Shown here: in pieces, positions 35,374-43,614 of the stretch
Numbering within the stretch: position 1 is the stretch's first letter
How the letters are laid out: the number at the start of each line of letters is the position of its first letter
Assembly (NCBI GenBank): GCA_963745975.1
Contig: CAVUZJ010000002.1
Span: 186,001-250,000, forward strand
Direction of reading: 5' to 3'
DNA from: JAKAWQ01 sp963745975
GTDB taxonomy: Bacteria; Pseudomonadota; Alphaproteobacteria; Acetobacterales; Acetobacteraceae
Length of the DNA: 64,000 nucleotides
The notes under the pieces: generated by a model
Databases searched by the model: none
The model's input: only the letters and a program-made list of their open reading frames with translations
Told to the model about the DNA's origin: nothing
Position numbers and translations under genes: made by a program

Positions 35374-36036
35374 ATGTCGCTCAGGATCAACTCGGAAGCT
35401 CCGGATTTCACCGCCGAAACGACCCAGGGCACCATCCATTTCCATGACTGGATCGGCAGTAGCTGGGTTATCCTCTTCAGCCATCCCAAGGACTTCACGC
35501 CGGTCTGCACCACCGAGCTCGGCTACATGGCCGGCCTGATGCCGGAATTTGCGCGCCGGAACACCAAGATCGTCGGGCTCAGCGTCGATCCGGTCGCGAG
35601 GCACGCAAGCTGGGCCAAGGACATCGAAGAGACGCAGGGGCACGCGGTTACCTACCCGATGATCGGCGACCCCGAATTGAAGGTCGCGAAGCTCTACGAC
35701 ATGCTGCCCGAGGGCGCCGGCGGCACGGCGGAAGGCCGAACCGCCGCGGACAATGCGACGGTGCGTTCGGTGTTCGTGATCGGCCCCGACAAGAAGGTCA
35801 AGGCGATGCTCACCTATCCGATGAGCACCGGCCGCAATTTCGACGAGGTGCTGCGGCTGCTCGATTCCTGCCAGCTCACCGCGAAGCATTCGGTCGCGAC
35901 TCCCGTGAACTGGAAGATGGGCGAGGACGTCATCATTCCGCCCGCGGTGTCGGACGAGCAGGCGAAGCAGAAATTCCCCAACGGCTGGAAGACCATCAAG
36001 CCCTATCTGCGCGTGGTCGCCCAGCCGCCCGCCTGA
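35374..36036 (+). CDS. 1-Cys peroxiredoxin (Prx6 type)
   Basis: This 220-residue enzyme reduces peroxides. The peroxidatic cysteine is in FTPVCTTEL (residues 42-50), with SHPKDFTPVC as the surrounding motif. The C-terminal domain (about residues 150-220, PVNWKMGEDVIIPP) marks the Prx6 subfamily. The start is the ATG at 35374 because a GGGGAGG site (35362-35368) lies five bases upstream; the ATG at 35353 precedes that site. It precedes the persulfide dioxygenase and may protect against peroxides made in sulfur metabolism. Confidence 0.92.
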   Translation: MSLRINSEAPDFTAETTQGTIHFHDWIGSSWVILFSHPKDFTPVCTTELGYMAGLMPEFARRNTKIVGLSVDPVARHASWAKDIEETQGHAVTYPMIGDPELKVAKLYDMLPEGAGGTAEGRTAADNATVRSVFVIGPDKKVKAMLTYPMSTGRNFDEVLRLLDSCQLTAKHSVATPVNWKMGEDVIIPPAVSDEQAKQKFPNGWKTIKPYLRVVAQPPA

Positions 36037-36090
36037 GCGCTCCGGGCGCCGAACCCGCCGCGCGGGTTTCGCTAGGCGGCAACTGCGGAG

Positions 36091-37131
36091 ATGACGATGA
36101 TCTTCCGGCAATTGTTCGACAGCGCCTCGAGCACCTACAGCTACCTGCTGGCCAGCCGCCACGGCGGCGAAGCGCTGGTCATCGATCCGGTGCTGGAGAA
36201 GGTCGATCGCTACCTGAAGCTGATGGAGGAGCTCGAGCTCAGGCTGGTCAAGGCGGTCGATACGCACCTGCACGCCGACCACATCACCGGCCTCGGCGCG
36301 CTGCGCGACCGCACGCACTGCATTACGGTGATGGGCGAGCAGAGCGGGGTCGATGTCGTCTCCATGCGGATCGCCGAGGGCGACCGGCTGCACGTGGAGG
36401 GGCTGAGCCTCGACGTGCTGTACACGCCCGGCCATACCGACGATTCATACAGCTTCGTGCTCGGCGACCGGGTGTTCACCGGCGATACGCTGCTGATCCG
36501 CGGCACCGGGCGCACCGACTTCCAGAACGGCGATGCGCGCCAGCAGTATGAAAGCCTGCAACGGCTGCTGCGCCTGCCCGAGGAGACGCTGGTGTTCCCC
36601 GCGCACGACTACAAGGGCGACACGGTGAGCACGATCGGCGAGGAGAAGCGATTCAACCCGCGCCTCAATGTGCGGGACGCCGACGAATACGCCGCCCTGA
36701 TGGAGAGCCTGCACCTGCCCAATCCGAAGATGATGGATGTGGCGGTACCGGCGAACATGCGCCAGGGCCTCTTGCAGGCCGAGATCGCCCGGCGCGGCTG
36801 GGCGGTGACCGCCGCCGAGGCGGCGGGGCTGATCGGCCGGCGCGACGTGGCGCTGGTGGACCTGCGCGAGCGGAGCGAACGCGAGAAGCACGGCGTCATC
36901 CCCGGCTCGCTGCACGCGCCCTATCCGGACCTGCAGGAGAACATCGGCCTGGGCGGCGTGTTGCACGAGCTGGCGAGCACGACCGGCAAGCAGCTGCTGT
37001 TCTATTGCGCGTTCGGCGAGCGCAGCGCGATGGCAGTGCAGGCGGCGCAGGATGCGGGCCTCTCCTCGGTGCGCCACATCGAGGGCGGAATGGGCGCGTG
37101 GAAAAGTGCGGGCGGTGCAACGAGCGGTTAG
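36091..37131 (+). CDS. persulfide dioxygenase (ETHE1-like) fused to rhodanese
   Basis: This 346-residue protein begins with a metallo-beta-lactamase fold of ETHE1 type: THLHADHITG is the HxHxDH-like iron site, with TPGHTDDS and AHDYKG further on. A C-terminal rhodanese domain (about 250-340) carries the catalytic Cys in LLFYCAFGERSAMA. The pair oxidises glutathione persulfide to sulfite and moves sulfane sulfur, removing sulfide. The stop codon TAG shares its last base with degenerate repeat copy D. Confidence 0.92.
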   Translation: MTMIFRQLFDSASSTYSYLLASRHGGEALVIDPVLEKVDRYLKLMEELELRLVKAVDTHLHADHITGLGALRDRTHCITVMGEQSGVDVVSMRIAEGDRLHVEGLSLDVLYTPGHTDDSYSFVLGDRVFTGDTLLIRGTGRTDFQNGDARQQYESLQRLLRLPEETLVFPAHDYKGDTVSTIGEEKRFNPRLNVRDADEYAALMESLHLPNPKMMDVAVPANMRQGLLQAEIARRGWAVTAAEAAGLIGRRDVALVDLRERSEREKHGVIPGSLHAPYPDLQENIGLGGVLHELASTTGKQLLFYCAFGERSAMAVQAAQDAGLSSVRHIEGGMGAWKSAGGATSG

Positions 37132-37182
37132 AGCGTGATGACCGAAGGCGTTCGATCGCGCGAGAGAACAAAAGCGCGATCG
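37131..37182 (-). repeat. degenerate copy D of the MITE-like repeat, inverted
   Basis: This stretch, starting GAGCGTGATG, then CCGAAGGCG and CGCGAGAGAACAAAAG, matches the reverse complement of copy B at GAGCGTGAT, CCGAAGGCGT and CACGCGAGAAAACAAAAG, with a deletion of about 20 bases between them. It begins at the stop codon of the persulfide dioxygenase gene and is flanked by TA on that side. Confidence 0.6.
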
Positions 37183-37301
37183 TCGCGGCGCCGGCGGTTA
37201 TCCGATTCCGCGGCTCCCGGGCGCGAGGCTTGTTGGGCCGGCGCGAAGGCGGGACGATGGAGGGGGCGGCGGGTGCCTTTGGCACGCGGGAGGGGGAGAC
37301 G

Positions 37302-38048
37302 ATGGCGTACGAAGGCATGATTGCGGAGACGATGGCGATCAGCGGCGATCGGGGCGAGCCGATCTCGGCCTATGAAGCGCGGCCGCTGGGTCCCGGCCCG
37401 TTCCCGGGGATCGTGCTCATTCATCATGCGCCGGGCTGGGACGAGTGGTACCGCGAGGCGACGCGGAAATTCGCGCATCACGGCTATGCGGCGATCAGCC
37501 ACAACCTCTATCACCGTGCGGGCGAGGGGAAGACGGACGATGTGGCGGCCAAGGTGCGCGCGGAGGGCGGCGTGCCGGATGCGCAGGTGATCGGCGACAC
37601 CGAGGGCGCGGTCGCGTGGCTCAAGGCGCAGCCGTTCCTCAACGGAAAGGTCGGCGTGTTCGGCACCTGCTCGGGCGGGCGGCACACATTCCTGTTCGCC
37701 TGCCACACGAGGAGCATCGATGGCGCGGCCGAGCTTTGGGGCGGGCGCGTCGTGATGAGCAAGGAGGAGCTGACGCCGAAGCAGCCGGTCGCACCGATCG
37801 AATTCACCAAGGATCTTTCTTGCCCGCTGCTCGGGCTTTTCGGCAACGAGGATCGCGCGCCGACGCCCGAGCAGGTGAACGAGCACGAGGCCGAGCTGAA
37901 GCGGTGCGGCAAGCCGTACGAGTTCCACCGCTACGACGGCGCCGGGCACGGGTTCTTCTATTACGACCGGCCGATGTACAGGATCGAGCAGGCGCTCGAC
38001 GGCTGGCAAAAGGTGTTCGCCTTCTTCCACAAGCACCTCGCCGCCTAG
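37302..38048 (+). CDS. dienelactone hydrolase family protein
   Basis: This 248-residue alpha/beta hydrolase has the dienelactone hydrolase nucleophile motif GTCSGGRH (Cys nucleophile), the Asp region GNEDRAPTPEQ and the His in GAGHGFFYYDRP. Dienelactone hydrolases act in chlorocatechol breakdown, but many homologues are of unknown substrate. The ATG at 37302 follows GGGAGGGGGAG; an ATG at 37257 is possible but less likely. It is followed by a DUF6295-like gene seven bases later. Confidence 0.85.
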   Translation: MAYEGMIAETMAISGDRGEPISAYEARPLGPGPFPGIVLIHHAPGWDEWYREATRKFAHHGYAAISHNLYHRAGEGKTDDVAAKVRAEGGVPDAQVIGDTEGAVAWLKAQPFLNGKVGVFGTCSGGRHTFLFACHTRSIDGAAELWGGRVVMSKEELTPKQPVAPIEFTKDLSCPLLGLFGNEDRAPTPEQVNEHEAELKRCGKPYEFHRYDGAGHGFFYYDRPMYRIEQALDGWQKVFAFFHKHLAA

Positions 38049-38055
38049 CGCGGCG

Positions 38056-38355
38056 ATGTGCACCTCGATCGTCGAGATCGTGGGCGCGGAGGGCGCCGGC
38101 AAGGGCGAGGGCGGGTGGTTCGTGCTGACGAACGCGGTGGTGTCCTACGACCACCCGCACCATGCGCTCCTGGAGGATGCGATCACGATCGACTTCGTCA
38201 ACGCGGAACTCGGGCCGGGCGCGCGGGCGGCGGTGGAGCTGACGCTGCCGGCGGCGAAGGCGCTGAGCGGCGCGCTGGCGCGGGCGATCGCGGCGGCCGA
38301 GCGGGAGGAAGGCGCGCGCGGGCGGCAGCCCCCGCAATCGCTTGGGGTCACCTAG
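38056..38355 (+). CDS. DUF6295-like small protein
   Basis: This 99-residue protein begins MCTSIVEIVG and contains GWFVLTNAVVSYDHPHHALL and ITIDFVNAELGPGARAAVEL, which I recall as the DUF6295 pattern. No function is known. The stop codon TAG lies at the edge of repeat copy B and its last G is the first base of the repeat hairpin, so the repeat may have supplied or fixed the end. It follows the dienelactone hydrolase closely and is probably in one transcript. Confidence 0.6.
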   Translation: MCTSIVEIVGAEGAGKGEGGWFVLTNAVVSYDHPHHALLEDAITIDFVNAELGPGARAAVELTLPAAKALSGALARAIAAAEREEGARGRQPPQSLGVT

Positions 38356-38457
38356 AGCGGGATGGGATCGCTTCCGCTCACCCATCCCGCTCTAGCCTTT
38401 TGTTTTCTCGCGTGATTCACGCCTTCGGTGATTCCACCTTCGGCGATCACGCTCTAG
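38355..38457 (+). repeat. MITE-like repeat, copy B
   Basis: This copy has 8-base inverted ends, CTAGAGCG at 38352-38359 and CGCTCTAG at 38450-38457, with TA on each side of a GAGCG...CGCTC core. GAGCGGGATGGG at 38355-38366 pairs with CCCATCCCGCTC at 38381-38392. It lies between the convergent DUF6295-like and antiporter genes. The antiporter TGA (38447-38449) and last two codons lie inside it. The TA flanks fit a TA target-site duplication of IS630/Tc1-mariner type elements, which is inference. Confidence 0.88.
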
Positions 38458-39661
38458 GGGGATCGAGCCCCTGTTTCCGCCGTCCCAGGGCAGTGACCAA
38501 CGGGTTGGCCGTGATGCCGTGCGCGACGACGCTGAAGAGAACGGTGCAGGCGGCGGTCGCCACCACGGTGTTTCTTCCGGGCAGCCCGGCATCGAACACG
38601 ATCACCGCGAAGACGATGCTGGCCAGGCCGCGCGGTCCGAACCAGCCGATAAACAGCTTGCCGCGCAGGCTCATCCCGGTTCCCGCCAGCGAGAGCAATA
38701 CCGGGAGCATCCGGATCACGGTCAGGCTGAGCGCGGCATAGAGCACCATCCGCCAGGTGATCTGCGGCAGTATCCGTTCGAGCACGGGACCGCCAAACAC
38801 CACCCAAGTGAGCAGGGCCAGCACCTCGCCCGTGCTGGACGCTCCGCTCAACAGATCGGGCCGGCGGGAGCCCTGCAGCGCGCCGAACAGCAGGCCGCCC
38901 GTGAAACAGGCGATGAAGCCGCTGCCACCCAGCGCCTGCGCGGCGGTGAAGCAGAGTGCCGCCAGCGCGACGATCGGGATGTGCAGCCAATGCTCGCTTG
39001 TCCAGCCGAACCGGGAGGCCCGCCGCAGGATCGCGACCGCGAAGGCCGTCAGCACGACGCCGACGAGCAAGCCGATGCCGATCTCCTCCACAACGATCAT
39101 CGCGATATTCCGGGCCGTGCTGCCTTCGACCTCGGTGCCGACGGCGAGTTCGAGCAGGGCGACGACGACCGGCACGCAGATACCGTCGTTCAGGCCGCTT
39201 TCCAGGTTCAGCGCTTCGCGCGTCGTGGCAGGGACGGCCTCGTTGGTGACCACCGGCGCGCCGAGTGCGGCGTCGGTCGGCGCGAGAAGCGTCGCCAGCA
39301 ACGCCACTTCCACCAGGTCGAGCTGTGGGAAGACGAGCAGCCCGATCAGGAAGCCGAGCACGATGGTCAGCGGCAGGCCGATCAGCAGCAGCCGCCCCGG
39401 TAGCCCGACGGTGCGTCGTACGACGCTGAGATCGGCGTGCGCGGCATCGCTGAACAGCACCATCGCGAGCGCGAGCTCTGCCAGCGTGCGCAGGTCGGCG
39501 GCAGTCAGTGGCAGGCGCAGCGCGCCGATGCCGGCAGGGCCAAGGATGAGCCCCGCAGCCGTAAAGAGGATGGGGCCGCTCAGCCGGGAGCGTCCGACGC
39601 GGCCGGCCCCGGCGCTGTAGAGCAGCACCATGGCGGCAAGGATCGCTGCGTCTTCGTACAT
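38447..39661 (-). CDS. Na+/H+ antiporter, CPA1 (NhaP) type
   Basis: This 404-residue inner-membrane protein has about 12 hydrophobic segments and the CPA1 pattern: LAPTDAALGAPVV and ESGLNDGICVPVVV (the ND motif used in ion binding), then GWFGPRGLASIVFAV near the end. It likely exchanges sodium or potassium for protons. The final codons and stop come from repeat copy B, so its natural C-terminus may have been a little different. The start ATG at 39661 begins the first membrane segment (ILAAMVLLYSAGAG). Confidence 0.9.
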   Translation of the reverse strand: MYEDAAILAAMVLLYSAGAGRVGRSRLSGPILFTAAGLILGPAGIGALRLPLTAADLRTLAELALAMVLFSDAAHADLSVVRRTVGLPGRLLLIGLPLTIVLGFLIGLLVFPQLDLVEVALLATLLAPTDAALGAPVVTNEAVPATTREALNLESGLNDGICVPVVVALLELAVGTEVEGSTARNIAMIVVEEIGIGLLVGVVLTAFAVAILRRASRFGWTSEHWLHIPIVALAALCFTAAQALGGSGFIACFTGGLLFGALQGSRRPDLLSGASSTGEVLALLTWVVFGGPVLERILPQITWRMVLYAALSLTVIRMLPVLLSLAGTGMSLRGKLFIGWFGPRGLASIVFAVIVFDAGLPGRNTVVATAACTVLFSVVAHGITANPLVTALGRRKQGLDPPRA

Positions 39662-39776
39662 GTCGTGGCCTTTGCCCCTGGCGCAGCATTCTATGGCCGA
39701 TCGGGGCCGGCATCGCGACGTTGTCGGCGAAGCGAACAAGCGCGGCCGGTGAGGCGTAAACGAATGGGGTCGGGCG

Positions 39777-39855
39777 CCCAACGCGCTTGCGCGTTGGGAC
39801 CCGTCCAGGGCCCCGGGCCCTGGCGGGGGTTCAAGGGGGCAGAGCCCCCTTGGGG
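39777..39855. repeat. double-palindrome element, copy 2, with an added upstream hairpin
   Basis: Three perfect hairpins lie in a row. CCCAACGCGC (39777-39786) pairs with GCGCGTTGGG (39789-39798). CCAGGGCC (39805-39812) pairs with GGCCCTGG (39816-39823). CAAGGGGGC (39832-39840) pairs with GCCCCCTTG (39844-39852). The element ends immediately before the methyltransferase stop codon at 39856. It is probably a terminator for that gene. Confidence 0.85.
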
Positions 39856-41106
39856 TCAGGGGGGCGGGGCGAGGAGGACGCGGTTGAGGGCGGAGAGGCG
39901 GGCGAAGGTGTCGCGCCAGGCGCGCTGGAACTGGGGCGCGTCGATGCCGCGCTCGGCCAGCACGGCGGCGATGTCGGCCACGGTGCGCGTGCCGTCGATG
40001 AGGTTGAGGATGGGGAGTGCGAGGCGGGGAACGGGGATGAGGGCGCGGAGGCCGTCGAAGAGGAAGGACATGGCACCATCGGCGCCGATGTGCTTGGCGA
40101 GGTCGGGGCCGGAGATTTCGCGAGCGATGGGGATGGCGGCTTGGTCGGTGGGATCTGGCAGGGGGCGGGGCGCGCGGGCGCAGTAGGCAATGTGGGCGAT
40201 CATGTTGCCGGTGATCGCCTCGGCGAGCGCTGCTTTCGAGAGCGGATTGAGGGGCTCGGCGAGGGCGCGCAGCTTGGGATCGGCGAGCCAGGTCGCGGGG
40301 TCGTAACGCGTCGGCTCGATGAGGGCGGAAATCGAGAGGCCGGCGGAGAAGAGGAGGGCGGCGAACTCGGGGACGGTGTAGGTGCGCTCGCGGGGATTGA
40401 GGAGCAGGTCGTAGATGCCGGCATCGCCGCCGGCGAGGTGGTCGCCGACATAGGGGTTGCGGCGAAGCCAGGCGGAGTCGGGGAGGTGGCGCAGCAGGCG
40501 CTTGGCGACGGCGAGGCGGTCGGCAGGGGGCTCGGAGGGGGGGGCGAGGCCGGCGAGGGCGCGCTGGAGCGGGGCGACGCCGGTGCGGCCGTAGGGGGCG
40601 TAGACCATGAGGCCGAGGCCGCCGTCGGGGGCGAGGACGGAGAGGAGGGCGGCGAGGCCGGCCTCGGGGTCGGGGAGATGGTGGAGGACGCCGCAGCAAT
40701 CGATGTAGTCGAAGGGGCCGAGGCCGGAGGTGGGGAGATCGAGGAGCGAGCCGGTGTGCCAGGCGATGTTGGCGAGGCCGCGGATCTCGGCGCGGGCGCG
40801 GGCGATGGCCATCGCGGCTTGGGAGCGGTCGAGATAGGTCACGGTTCCGGGGCGGTTCGCCGTGGCGAGCTGCTGGGCGAGCATGATTGTGCCGTCGCCT
40901 GAGCCGCCGCCGGCGATGAGGGCGTGGAGGGGACGGGACGTGGGGCGGGCGGCGGCGAAGACCCAGTAATCGATCTCGCGGAGATGGCTCGGGCTGCCGA
41001 CGATGAGGCGCTTCTTCTCATCCGCGGGGTCGCGGCGGGGATAGGGGTAGGCCTCGTATTGGGCGGCGAGCCCGGCATCGAGCGGATCGGCGAAGGGGGC
41101 GGGCAT
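39856..41106 (-). CDS. class I SAM-dependent methyltransferase
   Basis: This 416-residue protein has SAM-binding motif I in LIAGGGSGDGTIMLAQ (residues 63-78), an acidic post-I loop VTYLDRSQAAM and the motif DYIDCCGVLHHLPDPE. The first 30 residues include PYPRRDPADE and the last 70 residues form a separate all-helical region with LPILNLIDGTRTVADIAAVL, similar to PqqD-like or winged folds. The substrate is unknown. The stop abuts repeat copy 2. Confidence 0.85.
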   Translation of the reverse strand: MPAPFADPLDAGLAAQYEAYPYPRRDPADEKKRLIVGSPSHLREIDYWVFAAARPTSRPLHALIAGGGSGDGTIMLAQQLATANRPGTVTYLDRSQAAMAIARARAEIRGLANIAWHTGSLLDLPTSGLGPFDYIDCCGVLHHLPDPEAGLAALLSVLAPDGGLGLMVYAPYGRTGVAPLQRALAGLAPPSEPPADRLAVAKRLLRHLPDSAWLRRNPYVGDHLAGGDAGIYDLLLNPRERTYTVPEFAALLFSAGLSISALIEPTRYDPATWLADPKLRALAEPLNPLSKAALAEAITGNMIAHIAYCARAPRPLPDPTDQAAIPIAREISGPDLAKHIGADGAMSFLFDGLRALIPVPRLALPILNLIDGTRTVADIAAVLAERGIDAPQFQRAWRDTFARLSALNRVLLAPPP

Positions 41107-41184
41107 AGGCGCCCATAACGCGGCGCGCGAGTTGCGTGAAGGGCGGCTTGCCGCGGGAGGCGCAGGGCTTTATCTCGGGTTCCC

Positions 41185-41691
41185 ATGCGCGCATCCTTCG
41201 TCTTCTCCCCGGCTCTCGTTCTCGCTGTCGCGATGGCCGCCGAGGCGGCGCCTGCCGTCACGGCCGGGCCGAGCCCGCTCGGCACCTTCGCGGAATGGAC
41301 CGCCGCGACGTACGTGCAGGGCGGGCAGACGATCTGCTACGCCTTCACGCGGCCGACGAGCTCGGCGCCGACGCTTGCCGGGCGGGGCGATGTGCTGCTG
41401 AGCGTGACCGAGCGGCCGGGGGTGCGGGACGAGGCAGCGCTGAGCGCGGGCTTCGCCTACACCAAGGGGGCGAGCGTCACTGTGAGCGTGGGCGGGTCCA
41501 ATCTTGCGTTCTACACGGCGGGCGATGCGGCGTTCGCACGCGACGGGGCGGAGGCGGTGCATGCGTTCAAGATCGGCTACACCGCAGTTGCGCATTCGCC
41601 GGGCCCGGGCGGGCATCCGGTCACCGACAGCTTCAGCCTGAGCGGGTTCTCGGACGCGTACGGCGCGATCGTCAAGGCATGCCCGGGATGA
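41185..41691 (+). CDS. invasion-associated locus B (IalB)-like secreted protein
   Basis: This 168-residue protein has a Sec signal peptide (about residues 1-22, SFVFSPALVLAVAMAAEAAPA). The mature part contains TFAEWTAATYVQGGQTICYA and AFARDGAEAVHAF, the pattern of IalB-family proteins, periplasmic or secreted proteins of alphaproteobacteria of uncertain function. The stop TGA overlaps the rlmN start by four bases (ATGA), so both are in one operon. Confidence 0.78.
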   Translation: MRASFVFSPALVLAVAMAAEAAPAVTAGPSPLGTFAEWTAATYVQGGQTICYAFTRPTSSAPTLAGRGDVLLSVTERPGVRDEAALSAGFAYTKGASVTVSVGGSNLAFYTAGDAAFARDGAEAVHAFKIGYTAVAHSPGPGGHPVTDSFSLSGFSDAYGAIVKACPG

Positions 41692-42929
41692 TCGCGCACG
41701 CGGCCGTTCTTGCGAATAGCGAAGAGCGGGCGCGGATCCTTGCCAAGGCGGCGCTGTTCGCTCCGCCCTCGGGGCGGCTCGCGGACGGCAGGCGGGAGCT
41801 GGTGGGGCTGTCAAGGGCGGAGCTGGGCGCGGAATTTGCGGCGCTGGGGGAATCCGGGTTTCGCGGGCGGCAGGTGTGGCACTGGATCTACAATCAGGGT
41901 GCCACGGAAATCGCTGCGATGAGCACGCTCGCGCGGGGGTTGAGGGAAAAGCTCGCGGAGAATTTCGTGGTCGGGAGGCCGGAGGTGGCGGCGCGGCAGG
42001 CGAGCGCGGACGGGTCGGAAAAATTCCTGCTGCGGTTTCGCGACGGCGAGCAGGTGGAGACGGTGTACATCCCCGATCCGGAGGAGGAGCGGGGTGCCGT
42101 CTGCATCTCGACGCAGGTGGGCTGCACGCTTTCGTGCCGGTTCTGCCATACGGGGACGCAGCCGCTCGCGCGCAATCTCGCGGCGGGCGAGATCGTGGGC
42201 CAGTTCCTCGCGCTGCGCGATGCGTATGGCGAGTGGCCGAGTGCGCGGGCGCCGCGGCTTCTTTCCAACATCGTGCTGATGGGGATGGGCGAGCCGCTCT
42301 ACAATTACGAGGCGGTGGCGGCGGCGCTCGCGATTTTGATGGACGGCGAGGGGGTGGCGCTCTCGCGGCGGCGGATCACGCTTTCGACGTCGGGCGTGGT
42401 GCCGATGATGGACCGGTGCGGGGCGGAGCTCGGGGTCAATCTGGCGGTGAGCCTGCACGCGGTGACGGACGCGCTGCGCGACGAACTGGTGCCGCTCAAC
42501 CGGAAATACCCGATCGGCGAGCTGATCGCGGCGTGCCGGCGCTATCCCGGGGCGTCGAACGCGCGGCGGATCACCTTCGAGTACGTGATGCTGGAGGGCG
42601 TCAACGATTCGGATGGGGACGCGCGGGGGCTGGTGCGGCTGATCGCGGGGATTCCGGCGAAGGTGAACCTCATTCCGTTCAACCCCTGGCCGGGGAGCCG
42701 GTTCGCGCCGAGCGGGGCGGGGCGGATCGGGCGGTTCGCGGCGATCGTGCAGGAGGCGGGCTTTGCCTGCCCGGTGCGGACGCCGCGCGGGGCGGATATC
42801 CTGGCGGCCTGCGGGCAGCTCCGCACCGAGAGCGGGCGGGGACGGCGGGATGGCCCCAGGGATTCTCGCGGGGATTCGGGGCGGGCGGCCCTTGCCCTGG
42901 AGCCGGCGACGGACGATCTATCGGCCTGA
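41688..42929 (+). CDS. rlmN: 23S rRNA (adenine2503-C2)/tRNA methyltransferase RlmN
   Basis: This 413-residue radical-SAM enzyme methylates A2503 of 23S rRNA and A37 of some tRNAs. The Fe-S cluster site is CTLSCRFCHTG, and the second catalytic cysteine of the family is in ILAACGQLRTE near the end. I chose the ATG at 41688 that overlaps the IalB-like stop; the ATG at 41679 lies within that gene. A longer C-terminal tail than in E. coli is present. Active in the cytoplasm on nascent ribosomes. Confidence 0.95.
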   Translation: MIAHAAVLANSEERARILAKAALFAPPSGRLADGRRELVGLSRAELGAEFAALGESGFRGRQVWHWIYNQGATEIAAMSTLARGLREKLAENFVVGRPEVAARQASADGSEKFLLRFRDGEQVETVYIPDPEEERGAVCISTQVGCTLSCRFCHTGTQPLARNLAAGEIVGQFLALRDAYGEWPSARAPRLLSNIVLMGMGEPLYNYEAVAAALAILMDGEGVALSRRRITLSTSGVVPMMDRCGAELGVNLAVSLHAVTDALRDELVPLNRKYPIGELIAACRRYPGASNARRITFEYVMLEGVNDSDGDARGLVRLIAGIPAKVNLIPFNPWPGSRFAPSGAGRIGRFAAIVQEAGFACPVRTPRGADILAACGQLRTESGRGRRDGPRDSRGDSGRAALALEPATDDLSA

Positions 42930-42961
42930 CGAGACGGTTGGTCCAAAGGTCGGGAAAAGAA

Positions 42962-43522
42962 ATGTTCATCGAGACCGAGAGCACGCCGAACCCCGCGACG
43001 CTCAAGTTCCTGCCCGGTCGGGAGGTGCTGGGGGCGACGACGGCGGACTTCGCCTCGAGCGAGGCGGCGAGCCGGAGCCCGCTCGCGGCGAGCCTGTTCC
43101 TGCTGCCGGGCGTGGCGCGAGCGTTCCTGGGGGCGGATTTCATCACCGTCACCAAGACCGAGGACATCACCTGGCAGGCGCTGAAGCCGCAGGTTCTGGG
43201 CGCGATCATGGAGCACTACCTCTCGGGGCGACCGGTGATCGAGGGCGGCGCCGAGGCGCTGACCGAGGACGAGGTCGCGCCGGAGGACGAGGAGGTGGTG
43301 GCCCAGATCAAGGAGCTCTTGGACACGCGGGTGCGGCCGGCGGTGGCGGGGGATGGAGGGGACATCATCTTCCGCGGCTATCGCGAGGGCGTGGTGCGGC
43401 TTTATCTCCAGGGCGCGTGCAGCGGCTGCCCCTCGTCGCGGGCAACGCTCAAGCACGGCATCGAGAACATGCTGCGGCACTATGTGCCCGAGGTGATCGC
43501 CGTGGAGCAGGTTGACCTCTAG
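42962..43522 (+). CDS. NifU-like iron-sulfur scaffold/carrier protein (NfuA type)
   Basis: This 186-residue protein carries Fe-S clusters to target proteins. It has an N-terminal Nfu_N domain (ESTPNPATLKFLPGREV) and a C-terminal NifU domain with the cluster cysteines in GACSGCPSS. The pattern GDGGDIIFRG is that of NfuA. It follows rlmN, itself an Fe-S enzyme, by 32 bases, an ordering seen in other alphaproteobacteria. Confidence 0.93.
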   Translation: MFIETESTPNPATLKFLPGREVLGATTADFASSEAASRSPLAASLFLLPGVARAFLGADFITVTKTEDITWQALKPQVLGAIMEHYLSGRPVIEGGAEALTEDEVAPEDEEVVAQIKELLDTRVRPAVAGDGGDIIFRGYREGVVRLYLQGACSGCPSSRATLKHGIENMLRHYVPEVIAVEQVDL

Positions 43523-43614
43523 GGTTCGGGTTATCCCTGGGGCCGGCTTGACGGGGCCGGCGGTCAATTCGATGGTGCGGCGCGACAATCCGGAAGTGAA
43601 GGGAAGGACGCCGC

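Noticed and set aside
38447..40699. A 750-residue minus-strand frame ending in the antiporter
   Set aside because: The N-terminal part is a shadow of the methyltransferase gene and repeat copy 2. The antiporter begins at the ATG at 39661.
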